The notes under the pieces: generated by a model
The model's input: the letters and a program-made list of their open reading frames with translations, nothing else
Told to the model about the DNA's origin: nothing
Database searches by the model: none
Program-made: the position numbers and the translations under genes
Shown here: positions 31,725 through 44,583 of the stretch, piece after piece
Layout of the letters: each line of letters opens with the position of its first letter
Numbering within the stretch: position 1 is the first letter of the stretch
Source: Tenodera sinensis
Taxonomy: Eukaryota > Arthropoda > Insecta > Mantodea > Mantidae
Assembly: GCA_030765045.1 (NCBI GenBank)
Contig: CM060972.1
Span: forward strand, 3,952,501 to 4,016,500
Direction: 5' to 3'
DNA length: 64,000 bases

Positions 31725-34269
31725 CTGTTTGATAACACTCAATACAAAACACCAACTGCGAAATAATTACGTCGAGTCAGTCGAGCTACATGCCTACACA
31801 CCCCATAGAGATTATTCACTCTGGGAGGTATGGTACGGAGTGCACTCAGCCTTGTTAGCTAGATTGATAACACTCAATACAAAACACCAACTCCGAAATA
31901 ATTACGTCGAGTCAGTCGAGCTACATACCTACACACCCCATAGAGATTATTCACTCTGGGAGGTATGGTACGGAGTGCACTCAGCCTTGTTAGCTAGATT
32001 GATAACAGTCAATACAAAACACCAACTCCGAAATAATTACGTCGAGTCAGTCGAGCTACATACCTACACACCCCATAGAGATTATTCACTCTGGGAGTAT
32101 GGTACGGAGTGCACTCAGCCTTGTTAGCTAGATTGATAACACTCAATACAAAACACTAACTCCGAAATAATTACGTCGAGTCAGTCGAGCTACATACCTA
32201 CACACCCCATAGAGATTATTCACTCTGGGAGGTCTGGTACGGAGTGCACTCAGCCTTGTTAGCTAGATTGATAACACTCAATACAAAACACCAACTCCGA
32301 AATAATTACGTCGAGTCAGTCGAGCTACATACCTACACACCTCATAGAGATTATTCACTCTGGGAGGTCTGGTACGGAGTGCACTCAGCCTTGTTAGCTA
32401 GATTGATAACACTCAATACAAAACACCAACTCCGAAATAATTACGTCGAGTCAGTCGAGCTACATACCTACACACTTCATAGAGATTATTCACTCTGGGA
32501 GGTCTGGTACGGAGTGCACTCAGCCTTGTTAGCTACATTGATAACAGTCAATACAAAACACCAACTACGAAATAATTACGTCGAGTCAGTCGAGCTACAT
32601 ACCTACACACCTCATAGAGATTGTTCACTCTGGGAGGTCTGGTACGGAGTGCACTCAGCCTTGTTAGCTAGATTGATAACAGTCAATACAAAACACCAAC
32701 TCCGAAATAATTACGTCGAGTCAGTCGAGCTACATACCTACACACCTCATAGAGATTATTCACTCTGGGAGGTCTGGTACGGAGTGCACTCAGCCTTGTT
32801 AGCTAGATTGATAACACTCAATACAAAACACCAACTCCGAAATAATTACGTCGAGTCAGTCGAGCTACATACCTACACACCTCATAGAGATTATTCACTC
32901 TGGGAGGTCTGGTACGGAGTGCACTCAGCCTTGTTAGCTAGATTGATAACACTCAATACAAAACACCAACTCCGAAATAATTACGTCGAGTCAGTCGAGC
33001 TACATACCTACACACTTCATAGAGATTATTCACTCTGGGAGGTCTGGTACGGAGTGCACTCAGCCTTGTTAGCTACATTGATAACAGTCAATACAAAACA
33101 CCAACTACGAAATAATTACGTCGAGTCAGTCGAGCTACATACCTACACACCTCATAGAGATTGTTCACTCTGGGAGGTCTGGTACGGAGTGCACTCAGCC
33201 TTGTTAGCTAGATTGATAACAGTCAATACAAAACACCAACTCCGAAATAATTACGTCGAGTCAGTCGAGCTACATACCTACACACCTCATAGAGATTATT
33301 CACTCTGGGAGGTCTGGTACGGAGTGCACTCAGCCTTGTTAGCTAGATTGATAACACTCAATACAAAACACCAACTCCGAAATAATTACGTCGAGTCAGT
33401 CGAGCTACATACCTACACACCTCATAGAGATTATTCACTCTGGGAGGTCTGGTACGGAGTGCACTCAGCCTTGTTAGCTAGATTGATAACACTCAATACA
33501 AAACACCAACTCCGAAATAATTACGTCGAGTCAGTCGAGCTACATACCTACACACCTCATAGAGATTATTCACTCTGGGAGGTCTGGTACGGAGTGCACT
33601 CAGCCTTGTTAGCTACATTGATAACACTCAATACAAAACACCAACTGCGAAATAATTACGTCGAGTCAGTCGAGCTACATACCTACACACCTCATAGAGA
33701 TTATTCACTCTGGGAGGTCTGGTACGGAGTGCACTCAGCCTTGTTAGCTAGATTGATAACAGTCAATACAAAACACAAACTCCGAAATAATTACGTCGAG
33801 TCAGTTGAGCTATATACCTACACACCTCATAGAGATTATTCACTCTGGGAGGTCTGGTACGGAGTGCACTCAGCCTTGTTAGCTAGATTGATAACACTCA
33901 ATACAAAACACCAACTCCGAAATAATTACGTCGAGTCAGTTGAGATACATACCTACACACCTCATAGAGATTATTCACTCTGGGAGGTCTGGTACGGAGT
34001 GCACTCAGCCTTGTTAGCTACATTGATAACAGTCAATACAAAACACCAACTCCGAAATAATTACGTCGAGTCAGTCGAGCTACATACCTACACACCTCAT
34101 AGAGATTATTCACTCTGGGAGGTCTGGTACGGAGTGCACTCAGCCTTGTTAGCTAGATTGATAACAGTCAATACAAAACACCAACTCCGAAATAATTACG
34201 TCGAGTCAGTCGAGCTACATACCTACACACCTCATAGAGATTATTCACTCTGGGAGGTCTGGTACGGAG
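31725..34269 (+). repeat. Array 1: 135-bp minisatellite, about 19 units (left block)
   Basis: The unit runs TTGATAACACTCAATACAAA, ACACCAACTCCGAAATAATT, ACGTCGAGTCAGTCGAGCTA, CATACCTACACACCTCATAG, AGATTATTCACTCTGGGAGG, TCTGGTACGGAGTGCACTCA, GCCTTGTTAGCTAGA. Because 135 is 45 codons and the unit has no stop in one frame, that frame is open for 689 codons (32244-34313). Substitutions among units fall in all codon positions and one unit (about 32095) has lost a base, so no coding constraint is visible. About 50 bp of each unit derive from SINE-3. The first three units carry private variants (ACACCCCATAG, GAGGTATGG). A four-unit (540-bp) block is duplicated around 32.4-33.5 kb. Confidence 0.95.
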
Positions 34270-35504
<1,235 letters not shown>

Positions 35505-35935
35505 GTACGGAGTGCACTCAGCCTTGTTAGCTAGATTGATAACACTCAATACAAAACACCAACTGCGAAATAATTACGTCGAGTCAGTCGAGCTACATAC
35601 CTACACACCTCATAGAGATTATTCACTCTGGGAGGTCTGGTACGGAGTGCACTCAGCCTTGTTAGCTAGATTGATAACACTCAATACAAAACACCAACTG
35701 CGAAATAGTTACGTCGAGTCAGTCGAGCTACATACCTACACACCTCATAGAGATTATTCACTCTGGGAGGTCTGGTACGGAGTGCACTCAGCCTTGTTAG
35801 CTAGATTGATAACACTCAATACAAAACACCAACTCCGAAATAATTACGTCGAGTCAGTTGAGCTATATACCTACACACCTCATAGAGATTATTCCCTCTG
35901 GGAGGTCTGGTACGGAGTGCACTCAGCCTTGTTAC
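35505..35935 (+). repeat. Array 1, right block, about 3.2 units
   Basis: Resumes in phase after the hAT insertion. The last unit has TTCCCTCTGGG where all others have TTCACTCTGGG, and it is closer to SINE-3 (CCCCTCTGGG). The array then runs directly into SINE-3 body sequence at 35936. Confidence 0.95.
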
Positions 35936-35977
35936 CCCCGAGGGGGGGGGGGCAATTGAACTACTTCATGGAAATGC
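35936..35977 (+). repeat. SINE-3 body remnant at the right edge of Array 1
   Basis: GTTACCCCCGAGGGGGG, then CAATTGAA and CTACTTCATGGA, correspond to GTTAGTCCCGGGGGG, CAATTGAGGAA and CTACTTGATGGA of SINE-3 at 18.6 kb (minus strand). The SINE is cut off at about 35977, where Rep-A starts. Confidence 0.8.
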
Positions 35978-35979
35978 AA

Positions 35980-36345
35980 AGTTAGTATTTAAGTTTAATA
36001 TCTTTCAAGGTTATGATAAAAAGATTTTGAAGGCAATTCCTCCACCCTAAACTACCCTTTACATGGAAAACTTTTATAAAATTTTTATTTTCTTGAAAAT
36101 GGTCTAAAGAATTTTATTAAAATGCAACATGTTTAAGTTATATTTATGACAAATTGAAATGCATATTTCAAGTTTTCTGACTATAGTCTATGTGGTTGTG
36201 TTTAATCTTGAGGACCTTTGAATGACTCCTAAACCGAATGGGATAGACCAAATCTTACTGAATAAAAGTGTGGATCCATCTAAAACACAGGATTTATGTC
36301 CATATACATTTTTTTTTCTAGAGTGAACCATTTCTGTCAGGTGTA
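35980..36345 (-). repeat. Rep-A copy
   Basis: Reverse-oriented 3' and middle blocks (TTAGTATTTAAGTTTAATAT, CCACCCTAAACTACCCTTTA, GACCTTTGAATGACTCC), ending at AGTGAACCATTTCTG, where LINE-A sequence begins. The long minus-strand frame of the LINE reads through into this repeat by chance. Confidence 0.75.
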
Positions 36346-36920
36346 AATAATATGTGATGTCTAATGTATGTGTTGGATTGACTTTAGATATGAAGTTTTC
36401 CTTTGAATTAGGAAGGTGTACATTCTTCCTGATGTCTTGAATTTTGGAAAGAAAGCTCTCCTGAGTCTTTAGTGTATGTGTAAAATTTCTCTTGTGCCAT
36501 GTATTGAATGGGAGCCTGATCAACTTTTCGTGTTGAATAAGAGCCGCTTTTTCTATTTCATATTCAATGGGGTATTGGTTGGTTAGTATTTCCATAGCTA
36601 CTATTGGTGTGGTTTTGATAGCACCTGTAATTAATCTCAGACTTTGGTTTTGAAAGATTTGAATCTTTTTTGTGTTTGCTGTTACAAGAACTTTGCTGCA
36701 GTAAGTAAATAATGGCTTTATATACACATTGTATGTTGTGTTAAGAGTTGCTCTGGAACATCCCCACTTCATTCCTGTTAGACGTTTTAACAGTGAAAGG
36801 CACCTCTCTGCTCTTTGTATTACATTTTCTTACAATACAACATTTACACTGGTTAACTTTGTCGCGATTTTATCAAATATACCCAGTCCTTCACAATTCA
36901 GTCTACTGCTACAAACACCA
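36340..36920 (-). pseudogene. LINE-A relic: end of reverse transcriptase
   Basis: On the minus strand, an open frame (coding part about 36772-36345) reads WGCSRATLNTTYNVYIKPLF, then IFQNQSLRLITGAIKTTPI and AALIQHEKLIRLPFNTWHKR. This is the thumb and linker after the RT palm of an RNase H-bearing LINE. Upstream, after one stop near 36825, the same frame continues with QRAERCLSLLKRLTG and DKIATKLTSVN, also expected in this family. The 5' part and the RNase H domain are absent; the frame then runs into Rep-A. It belongs to the same family and strand as 16848-17590. Confidence 0.75.
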
Positions 36921-37092
36921 GAACACAATGTGTACTTACTGAGTGTTTAAAACATTACAACACATTTACAGAAATATTTCCTCTTAATCAGAATGTCAAT
37001 TTTACTTTTCAGTGTGTCAATACTACTTTTAATATATCTCAGTGTCCAAGAGGGTAACAGAGAAATTAAATAGTAATATAAAGAGCTTTTGT

Positions 37093-37125
37093 CGGTCTGG
37101 GTGGCTTAGTTGACAGCGTCGATAA
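37093..37125 (+). repeat. SINE-1 head fragment
   Basis: TCGGTCTGGGTGGCTTAGTT and GACAGCGTCGAT match the first third of the 13.0-kb tRNA-like head, then similarity ends. Confidence 0.5.
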
Positions 37126-37249
37126 AAAACAAAATAGTTTAATTTAACTTCCAGCAGAAAACTTACAACGATTTATAAACAGATTAGAGCATGCAAGGAG
37201 GGGAAGTGCAGGGACCAGTTAATTCCTGTATTGCCATCTTCTGTTCTTG

Positions 37250-37900
37250 TATCGTAGTCTAGCTCGAGGTTACGGTTACGGTATTCCTTAGGCAGAATCA
37301 CTCGTCGCTCACGATGCTCGCGAATAACATAACCTCTAATTAGATCACAGAACGTATAACTACGAGTTAGATTACTCATAACTACTTCATACATAGAGCC
37401 GTTAAATCATTGTTTTGTTTTGTACCATTTATCATTAGGTCATAGTTTCCTTTAGTCAGTGTCGCCAACTGTATCATATAAACCGCTGAAAAACAATTTA
37501 TTACACATTACAATCAATTAACAACAAAAATAACACCATTTTAATTTAAAAATGTGTTTTTAGCAATTGTTCCTTTAGTAATTAATGTATCTATTCTGAA
37601 GAAAGATTAATAGATTTATTTCACATTATAAAGTGGCTTTTGTTATCACAAGAGAAGACCGGGTGCATGTAATTTTTGTTTCATTTTCCTCAGTTGGCAC
37701 TGCTGTGTAATTCAACTACACTAATGGAAATGTATATACATATTTTAGGTTATTTTTTATATTATTTATAATGTAACATTTTCTAGTCAGATATAATATT
37801 TAAATTCATATTTTACATATGAAATAGTCATCGTAAATATAATTGGACGGTGTGACTGTCACTCCGCTGGAGAATTTATAGGTTAGGTCACACTCGTATG
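37250..37900 (+). repeat. Rep-B copy with upstream extension
   Basis: The upstream block (CTAGCTCGAGGTTACGG, ACATAACCTCTAATTAGATC) leads into TCAGTGTCGCCAACTGTATC and the full body, ending TCCGCTGGAGAATTTATAGG and TTAGGTCACACTCGTATG. The most complete Rep-B in the window. Confidence 0.8.
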
Positions 37901-38299
37901 TATAGTAAAATGTGAAGCTAGTGTTTGTTTGTGATGCTGCGTCTGGTTTTGGAAATTGTGAAACTGAGGAGTGCATATTGTGAAAAAGCGAGGGAAATAC
38001 TCGTAGGAGATAATAAACCGGTTCTATTGTCACGGCTTGCTCCGCTGGCTCCAACTGAACAAAGCGCTGACGTTCGTTCGTTCGTTCTTTATGGTTTACG
38101 CTTTCAGACCACTTTCTCTTCAAACTATAATAAAGTAGATGAACTCCAACTGATGAATAACGAATATGAATAAATCATAAACATCGTGTTTTAACTTTAC
38201 AAGGCAATAGGTAGGTACTGTTATTAACGACCAACACACAGTGATATTTAATGTCAATTTATTGAGTAATATCACGTTTTGCTTTCTATACTATGTAGG
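37901..38299. other. Unassigned region
   Basis: Two opposing frames (37806-38123 minus, 37925-38173 plus) overlap here; neither has a recognised domain. A short TTCG run is at about 38074. Confidence 0.35.
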
Positions 38300-38780
38300 T
38301 AGGTACTTACAGTAGGTAAATAGAGGAAGTGTTGTGTTACACCAACGGAAATACACGTTTTGGAGCCCCCTCAATCTAAAAAGGCACTTTTAAAAAGACT
38401 CCCGTGTCTGTCTGTGAACAACATAACCTGAAAATGAAATGTATGTGAGAACCAAACTTGGTATTAGTTTAATATCCTTTAGGGATGCGACACGAAGATT
38501 TTGAAGAAAATAGCCCCACCCTAAACTACCCTTTACATGAAAAAATTCTCGAAAATTTTGATTTTCTTGAAAATGGCTCTAACGATTTTGATTAAAATGC
38601 CATATGTTTAAGATATTTGTGTGACAAATGAAATGTATATCTTGAATTTTCTGGATACAGCCTATGTAGTCTACTCTGGATGACTTTTGCATTACTGGTA
38701 AACCGTAAGAGATAGACAAAATCTTATTGTTCACAAAACGTAGATCTTGATAAAACAGAAAATGTATTTTATATTTACTT
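38300..38780 (-). repeat. Rep-A copy
   Basis: Reverse-oriented and well conserved: GCCCCACCCTAAACTACCC, AAAATGGCTCTAACGATTTT, CAGCCTATGTAGTCTACTCT, GGTAAACCGTAAGAGATAGA. Confidence 0.8.
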
Positions 38781-38829
38781 TCTTTGTGATTATCATTAAG
38801 CAGATGGAGGAGTAAGTATTTTTGAAATA

Positions 38830-39470
38830 TACATATGAATTACGGTGCGTTAGTCTCGCAAAAACTCGAAAATGGCTCGACCGATTTGAATAATTTCTTT
38901 TTGCTTTGTTCGCCTCAATACTGGGATGGTTTAGAAAAAATGAACATTAAGAAAGACCCAAGGAAACAACCGAAAAATTGAAATCAAAGAAATTAGTAGT
39001 TTTGTATGGGAATTATATCTATTTCCTACAGTTAAAATGTTTTTTCGTTAAGAAATCAACGTAGTGGATTTACAGAATATATTTTTGGTTAAATCGAATT
39101 TAATTACATATTGGGAGCATTCATATTCATTAGCCATTGTATTAAGGTAAATTGACTTTGCAGGCTTAGAAATAAAGAAAACAATTCATTCAATTATGTG
39201 TTAGCGAGACTTGAGGAATTAGTTTGAGGATTTGAACATTGCAAAGTTCTCAAGGTAAGTTCAGCAAATCTGAGTGACTGTGAAAACAATTTCGTGTCGT
39301 TTTACAGTGTTCATTACATGCCAAGGAGAGGACGGGATGACATATTACTTTCAGCATATGGGTTTGTGGCGAACCTATCGTTTGACAACTGCATCTGTTA
39401 CACTCAAACCGTCCACGATGCGTCTAATATAATCGAACTCAATGAACTGGAGTTGGAAGGTTGACAAGGA
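38830..39470 (+). mobile_element. Helitron-like 5' fragment
   Basis: The stretch GTGCGTTAGTCTCGC, AAAACTCGAAAATGGCTCG, ACCGATTTGAATAATTTC and GGGATGGTTTAGAAAAAATG is the pattern I know from the 5' region of insect Helitrons (GTTAGTCTCGC, AAAACTCGAGAACGGCTGGA, CCGATTTGGC). About 430 bp on, 39317-39463 opens with MPRRGRDD, like the start of Helitron-encoded proteins, but ends after 48 codons. No Rep or helicase motif remains, and neither terminus was identified. Confidence 0.5.
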
Positions 39471-39573
39471 TTGATAATCACTTATGAACAGTGAAATCAA
39501 TTTTAATTGTGACGAAGTTCACCGGGTCATCCAGCTTTGTTTGTTTGAAAGTCACACACGCACACACATACAC

Positions 39574-39582
<9 letters not shown>

Positions 39583-39614
<32 letters not shown>

Positions 39615-39626
39615 GCACGCACACAT
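39583..39626 (+). repeat. (CA)n microsatellite
   Basis: CA run with CGCACG interruptions, continuing a looser CA-rich stretch from 39555. Confidence 0.9.
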
Positions 39627-39889
39627 ACCAGATATGTTATTTACTAATTATAGAACAGAACGAAGTGGTGTATTAGTAAAAGGTGAAACTGTGGGCAGCG
39701 CAGTGAGAGTCATAACAGAGAAAAAGTATAAATAAACAAACTCGACAATCAATTTTCCTTTCACTTCACTGTAAACTAATAGCTCTTACCTACTCGTGGC
39801 TTTTTATTATATTATCAGTCATAAAAAAACTATTCGAACGCCAGCACAGCTGAGCGTTTTGCACGGATTTAGCACTTAACTCCAGCTAC

Positions 39890-40395
39890 AGCAGATATTT
39901 TATTAAAACTAGAATTCGATGCCACGATACTCCAGAAAAATACATATTTTGAGGTCCCCTAATGCATAAAGTAATGTGACTGATTATGACACGAGTATGT
40001 TTAATGTGTGAGTATCTCAATGAAAATATTATACATGCAACGTTTTATGTAATTTTAGTATTAAAATACTAAAAGTAATCTGATGTTACACTCACATGAC
40101 TTTCTCTACTCTTGTACTAATCATTCTGACAAACTCTTATTCCTATATCTTCTTCGTGTTAGTTAAGATAAACATTTGTACAAATTATCTTATTGCTTAT
40201 TTCGTTGTAGGTACAAGGGGAATATAGCAATACAGTAGACTTTAAGTGATTGTCAAATGTTTTAAAGTTTTGAGATTCCGCTCTCTTTGTATGGTTAACA
40301 TAAAAAATGAATAACCATCTTCCATTTGACGAAATGTATAACAAAAGTTGCACAAATAACAAGGAATATCTCCGAAATGGTTAACTCCACAAATT
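39890..40395 (+). repeat. Rep-A pieces (end fragment, then 5' portion)
   Basis: 39890-39970 is a reversed terminal fragment (CGATACTCCAGAAAAATACA). 40080-40395 is a plus-oriented 5' portion starting AATCTGATGTTACACTCACA and running to GAAATGGTTAACTCCACAAA, where LINE-C begins without a gap. Confidence 0.7.
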
Positions 40396-40997
40396 GAACG
40401 ATTCAGAGTCTTTGTGAGCTGTACATCCCCCGCCCTATTGTACAACGTATCCAGGATGCCCTGCATGTTTTACACGCTTCTGGCGTTGACGTGGTGTGTG
40501 CATGGATTCCTGGTCACGTAGGCTTGCTGGGGAATGAAATTGCAGATTTGCCAACTACAGAACCCAGTATTACCATCTCACGTGTTACTTCGGAAGACTT
40601 TAGGCTTGAAGTGCCGAGAGCGGTGCTGTCGTCCTGGCACGACGAGTGGTCAGCTCTCCGCGGTAATAAGCTTAGAGAAGTGAAAGAACTTCCGATAAAC
40701 TGGGTAACTTCCTGTCGCACATCTCGTCGCGAGGAGGTTAGTTTGGCTCGATTAAGAATAGGGCACTGCAATTTTTCGCACGGTTACCTATTTAAAAGGG
40801 ACCCTGCGCCTCTATGTCCGCTGTGTGACAACCTTTTGTCAGTTCGCCACGTGTTGCTAGAGTGTTGCTCTCTAGCGCACCTTCGGGATTCTCTGCAGCT
40901 GCCTGCCAGACTTGCAGAGGTCCTAGCGGACGACAAAACAGCGGTTGATAGAGCTTTCAAGTTTTTAGCGGAGTGCAACATGTTATTAAGGATCTGA
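40396..40997 (+). pseudogene. LINE-C 3' end: RNase H and zinc knuckle (I-type)
   Basis: The frame open from 40398 to the stop at 40997 is the C-terminal end of a non-LTR retrotransposon ORF2. VCAWIPGHVGLLGNEIAD holds the RNase H His and Asp (HVG..GNE.AD). EEVSLARLRIGHCNFSHGYL and CPLC-x7-H-x4-C (in PLCPLCDNLLSVRHVLLECC) are the terminal motif seen in I-superfamily LINEs. The usual N-terminal endonuclease, RT and the start of RNase H are missing: the element is 5'-truncated, as target-primed insertions typically are. The frame has no internal stop, so the insertion may be fairly young. It abuts Rep-A at 40395. Confidence 0.8.
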
Positions 40998-41103
40998 AGC
41001 TTTATATACGTAATATTCTTATACTCTTTTGACATATTTATAGCTCTGTTGCAATCTTGGTTTTTGCTTCTGTTTTGTATATTTATATATTTTCTTTCTT
41101 TTG

Positions 41104-41450
41104 AGACAGAATATTAGAAGACCCCAAAAGAAAATCGTTTATGTGAATATTTGTTAGGAGTGTAATTTGTTTTTTCATGTTGGTATTAGTTGGTTAAATG
41201 ACGAAAACGTGTTACTAATGTTCATTGTTACGAACAATTAAGTTTGTTTAAAGACGTCATAAATATTTCCATATTTAATTTTAATATATATGTATAAATA
41301 TTAGAATTATATGTGTTCAATATTAAAAGCGAAATCAGGATAGCTAAAGATCGCTTCCCTAACAATGCGGGAACTATTTGATGAACGTATGCGCGGATGT
41401 ACACGTGGCAGTCGGAATGATAGACTCGCAACTAAAAGAATTGGTACTCG
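41104..41450 (+). repeat. Rep-D dispersed repeat, plus copy
   Basis: Direct partner of the inverted copy at 551-912. It starts about 105 bp after the LINE-C stop codon. Because similarity to the first copy begins only at 41104, it is unclear whether this is LINE-C 3'-untranslated sequence or an independent repeat. Confidence 0.75.
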
Positions 41451-41814
41451 CGTCTACGTGTTCAAGGTGAAAACACGCATTTTGGTAGCGTGTGAACATT
41501 GTAGAACGTTTACCAGACTTTCATTAACCCATTGTTGCACTTTTTGAAAAAGTGGAAAGACTTAAATAATCTAAAACGGTGCTAAGAGGATTTATTTAAA
41601 TGTAAAATAGAGAAAAAGCGTTAATAAAATAATACATTGTGGTGAAGAAAGATCGCGTGATTATTCATTCCATCCGTTACCACGCCCTGAGGAAAATAAG
41701 AGCCACGTTGTTCAAATATGAAGCAACACTTCGATAAAAATAGCACCACTTTAATAGTAATTTTATTTTTTATTCAAATTTATATCTGGCTATTGCCATG
41801 AACTGTTTTTAAAG
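41451..41814. other. Unassigned region
   Basis: No gene or repeat recognised apart from the retroposon tail at its right edge. Confidence 0.4.
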
Positions 41815-41872
41815 GCGCTGATGACCACCAAGTTGAGCGCCCTTAAACGTACAATCCAATCCAATCCACAAA
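41815..41872 (+). repeat. LINE/SINE-type 3' tail with CCAAT repeats
   Basis: GGCGCTGATGACCACCAAGT and GAGCGCCCTTAAACG are followed by three AATCC/CCAAT repeats. Compare the related tail with ACTC repeats at 7228-7300. Confidence 0.5.
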
Positions 41873-41874
41873 AA

Positions 41875-42415
41875 TTTGATTTGGATATAAATTGCGTGTT
41901 TTAACGGGAGCTACATTTTTGTACAATAAGATTTTGTCTTATCTCTTACGGTTTACCAGTTTACCAAAGGTCATCAAGAGTAAACAGGACTACATAGACT
42001 ACAACCAGAAAATTCAAGATATACATTTCATTTGTCATACAAATATCTTCAACATGTCACTTTAATCAAAATTGTTAAAGCCATTTTCGAGAACATCAAA
42101 AGTTTTGAAAAATTGTCCATGTAAAGGGTAGGTTAGCGTGGAAAACTTTTCTTCAAAATCTTGGTGTCGCATCCTTAAAAGATGTTAATCTTAAATACCA
42201 ACTTTGATTTTTAACCGAGTTTTCGTTTTTTATTTATGCTATTCACAGGAACACATACACGCACGCATACACACACAGGGACCTTTTTCAAAAAGTGTTT
42301 TTTTGTATTAAGGGGGGGGGTCTCAAAATATATATTTCCGGTGAAATTTCAACATCAAATTTTTGGGTGGAGCGGGATATTTCCTCTACTTACTACACGT
42401 AGTAGAGGAAGTAAA
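41875..42415 (+). repeat. Rep-A copy with complete 3' terminus
   Basis: Middle and 3' blocks end in TTCCTCTACTTACTACACGT followed by AGTAGAGGAAGTAAAAA. The arms CCTCTACT and AGTAGAGG can pair. This is the clearest view of the Rep-A right end. Confidence 0.8.
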
Positions 42416-42694
42416 AAGGTGATGAAAATATCGGAAATGGAACATTTGTAAGGGACAAAGGCATTTCGACACTCGCACAGAATTATTCACATCATTGTTG
42501 CTTTTGTGTAACGAATTGCTGCCAGACACGGAGAAGCAAGTTATGCAAAATACTGTTACTGATCCTAATCTGACGTATTTGCTTGTTTTTCTAAATTACC
42601 CATTATCTGAATTATTATTCCTAAGATCAGAACGTTTCTTAACACTAGAACACCTGAATTCGGCATGTAGTAATAACTGATCGAGAATGTGATT
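42416..42694. other. Unassigned spacer between two Rep-A copies
   Basis: No gene, RNA or repeat recognised. Confidence 0.4.
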
Positions 42695-43200
42695 AGCTAA
42701 AAATCTGACGTGTTGCACTCACATGACTTGCTCTACTCTTGTACTAACCAAAATTTGCAAGTATTGCAACACTCAGACAAATAAGAAATATGTCCGAAAT
42801 GGTTCACTCCGGGACAAAGTGCATTTGAACATAAATTATGCGTTTTAGTGAGATCTATAATTTTTGTATAGTAAGGTTTGGTCTCTATCTTACGGTTTAC
42901 CAGTTATACAAAAGTCTTCAGGAGTAAACAGAACGACTGGCCTCAAGCCAGAAAATTGAAAATATACATTTCAGTTCACAAAAGATAAACATGAAATTTT
43001 AATCAAAATTTTAGACAATTTTGCCATATAAAGGGCTTCTGAGTTGTTATCTACAGACACACACACACACCTTTTTTAAAAATGGTATTTTTATTTAGAG
43101 GGTCTCAAAACATATTTCCGGTGAAATCTTGACATCGAATATTTGGATCGAACACAATACTTCGCCGATTTATTATGGTAGTAGAGAAAGTAAAAGTTAT
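42695..43200 (+). repeat. Rep-A copy, internally shortened, both ends present
   Basis: Starts AAATCTGACGTGTTGCACTC and ends TTTATTATGGTAGTAGAGAA then AGTAAAAG. About half of the body is deleted between TACTAACC and AAATTTGCAAGT and in the middle. Confidence 0.8.
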
Positions 43201-44409
43201 ATGTATAGATAATCTATTTTGCTCTTTTAAAAAATGCAACATTTTTCACTTTTTAGACCTTAACTCATTGTAACAAATTTCGAGTCCATGACTTTTTATG
43301 TTACTTTATTTCTTCTAAAACTGAAAATGTTCCTTGTTGAGTTTGTGCTGCCAGGTGTGACAACTGTCGAATATTAAAGGAAACATTTTGTAATAGTCAC
43401 CCAAGAAACATATTTCATCTTTTATACTATAATGTAAGTAGAGTTACAATTTATTAAATTTTAAGAGTATCCGACTACGATACTAGGTGTTTCACAATGG
43501 ATAAGTGTTTCCGAAGAAAATATAATAAAATTAAGCCTTATATTTTGATGATTTTAGGTTATTTTATACACCTTTACTACCTCTTACCTGATGATCCAAA
43601 ATTCATAGTAGCCCATCGTTCCTACCTGTGTTGGGCGCATGCGCTTCAGTTTTTATAAAATAAGGAAGATCACGGACTATTGGAGTATAACATACATGGG
43701 GGAAAAGTGATACATTGCGTCATTTCCCCGACGTCGTACTTTTAACCCCGTTCACTCTGCTACACATTCGTTAGCCGCTAGGCTGTTATCTGTCGATGTA
43801 TCTCACACAAGTGATCAGCCCTCAAACTGTGTCAGTGGTGTCGCATAAGCAGGTAAAAAAAATGGAAACAAAAGCACCTACTTTTGTCTTGCTAGTAAAA
43901 ATAAAGTTTTGGTTTGCTGTACCAAAAGAAAATTGAAGTAAGGTAATTATAAAAGCAATACCTACATCATGTTTCTATTTGGTTCCACCACTGCACGTCT
44001 TTAAACTTGCCTTGTTTGTGAAGATGTGCGTATAGATAAACAAGGAGAACCGGGGCTGCATTTGGTGACGAGTAAAAGTGGAGATGGTAAACACTAGATT
44101 GCATTCCCATCACCCTTCTTTCCCATGCTTATTTTGTGAAGATGTTGAGTGTCGGCATGTGATAGGATCAAGTGCAGGTAGAGGTAGGTAATTGGGTGTA
44201 TGTAGCGTCATGCGAAGCGGCGGATAGGGAGTTGACAAACAACTTGTATAAAACAGGCCCTACAGCTAAATGAGAATGTTCCGTGAGTTATTTTAATAGA
44301 AGCAAATACAGTCACGCTAGTTCGTGATGCTGTCAACAGCCCTGCTCTTACCACGCTACTGACATCCTTCTAATGCTTCTTGCACCAATCTCCAATCTTA
44401 CATTTTGTA
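43201..44409. other. Unassigned region
   Basis: No gene recognised. It includes a GCGCATGCGC palindrome at about 43635. Composition is slightly richer in G+C near 43600-44350. Confidence 0.35.
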
Positions 44410-44583
44410 TTAAAACATATCTACCAGCCGCCTTCTTGTCTTTTCCAATACTGCAGATATCTGCACACATTTCAGCCTTGGGCGTGTTATATATTTGAGT
44501 AACTCTTCACTCAGCCGCACAACTTGCAGGTCAGCAGGCGCGAATGAAAACATAGTCCCACACACTAACACACTAAACAGCAT
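44410..44583 (-). CDS. Possible short secreted peptide or first exon (57 codons)
   Basis: The minus-strand frame starts ATG at 44583 and stops TAA at 44410-44412. It opens with a hydrophobic stretch and a small-residue cleavage-like site (MLFSVLVCGTMFSFAPA, then DLQVV), as in secretion signals, and continues with an amphipathic, Arg/Lys-rich region (LSEELLKYITRPRLKC, EKTRRRLVDMF). An ATATAAAG motif lies about 35 bp upstream of the ATG. I do not recognise the protein. It could be the first exon of a secreted or membrane receptor protein, or chance. No other exon was found. In this TE-rich setting the prior for a real gene is low. Confidence 0.25.
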   Translation of the reverse strand: MLFSVLVCGTMFSFAPADLQVVRLSEELLKYITRPRLKCVQISAVLEKTRRRLVDMF

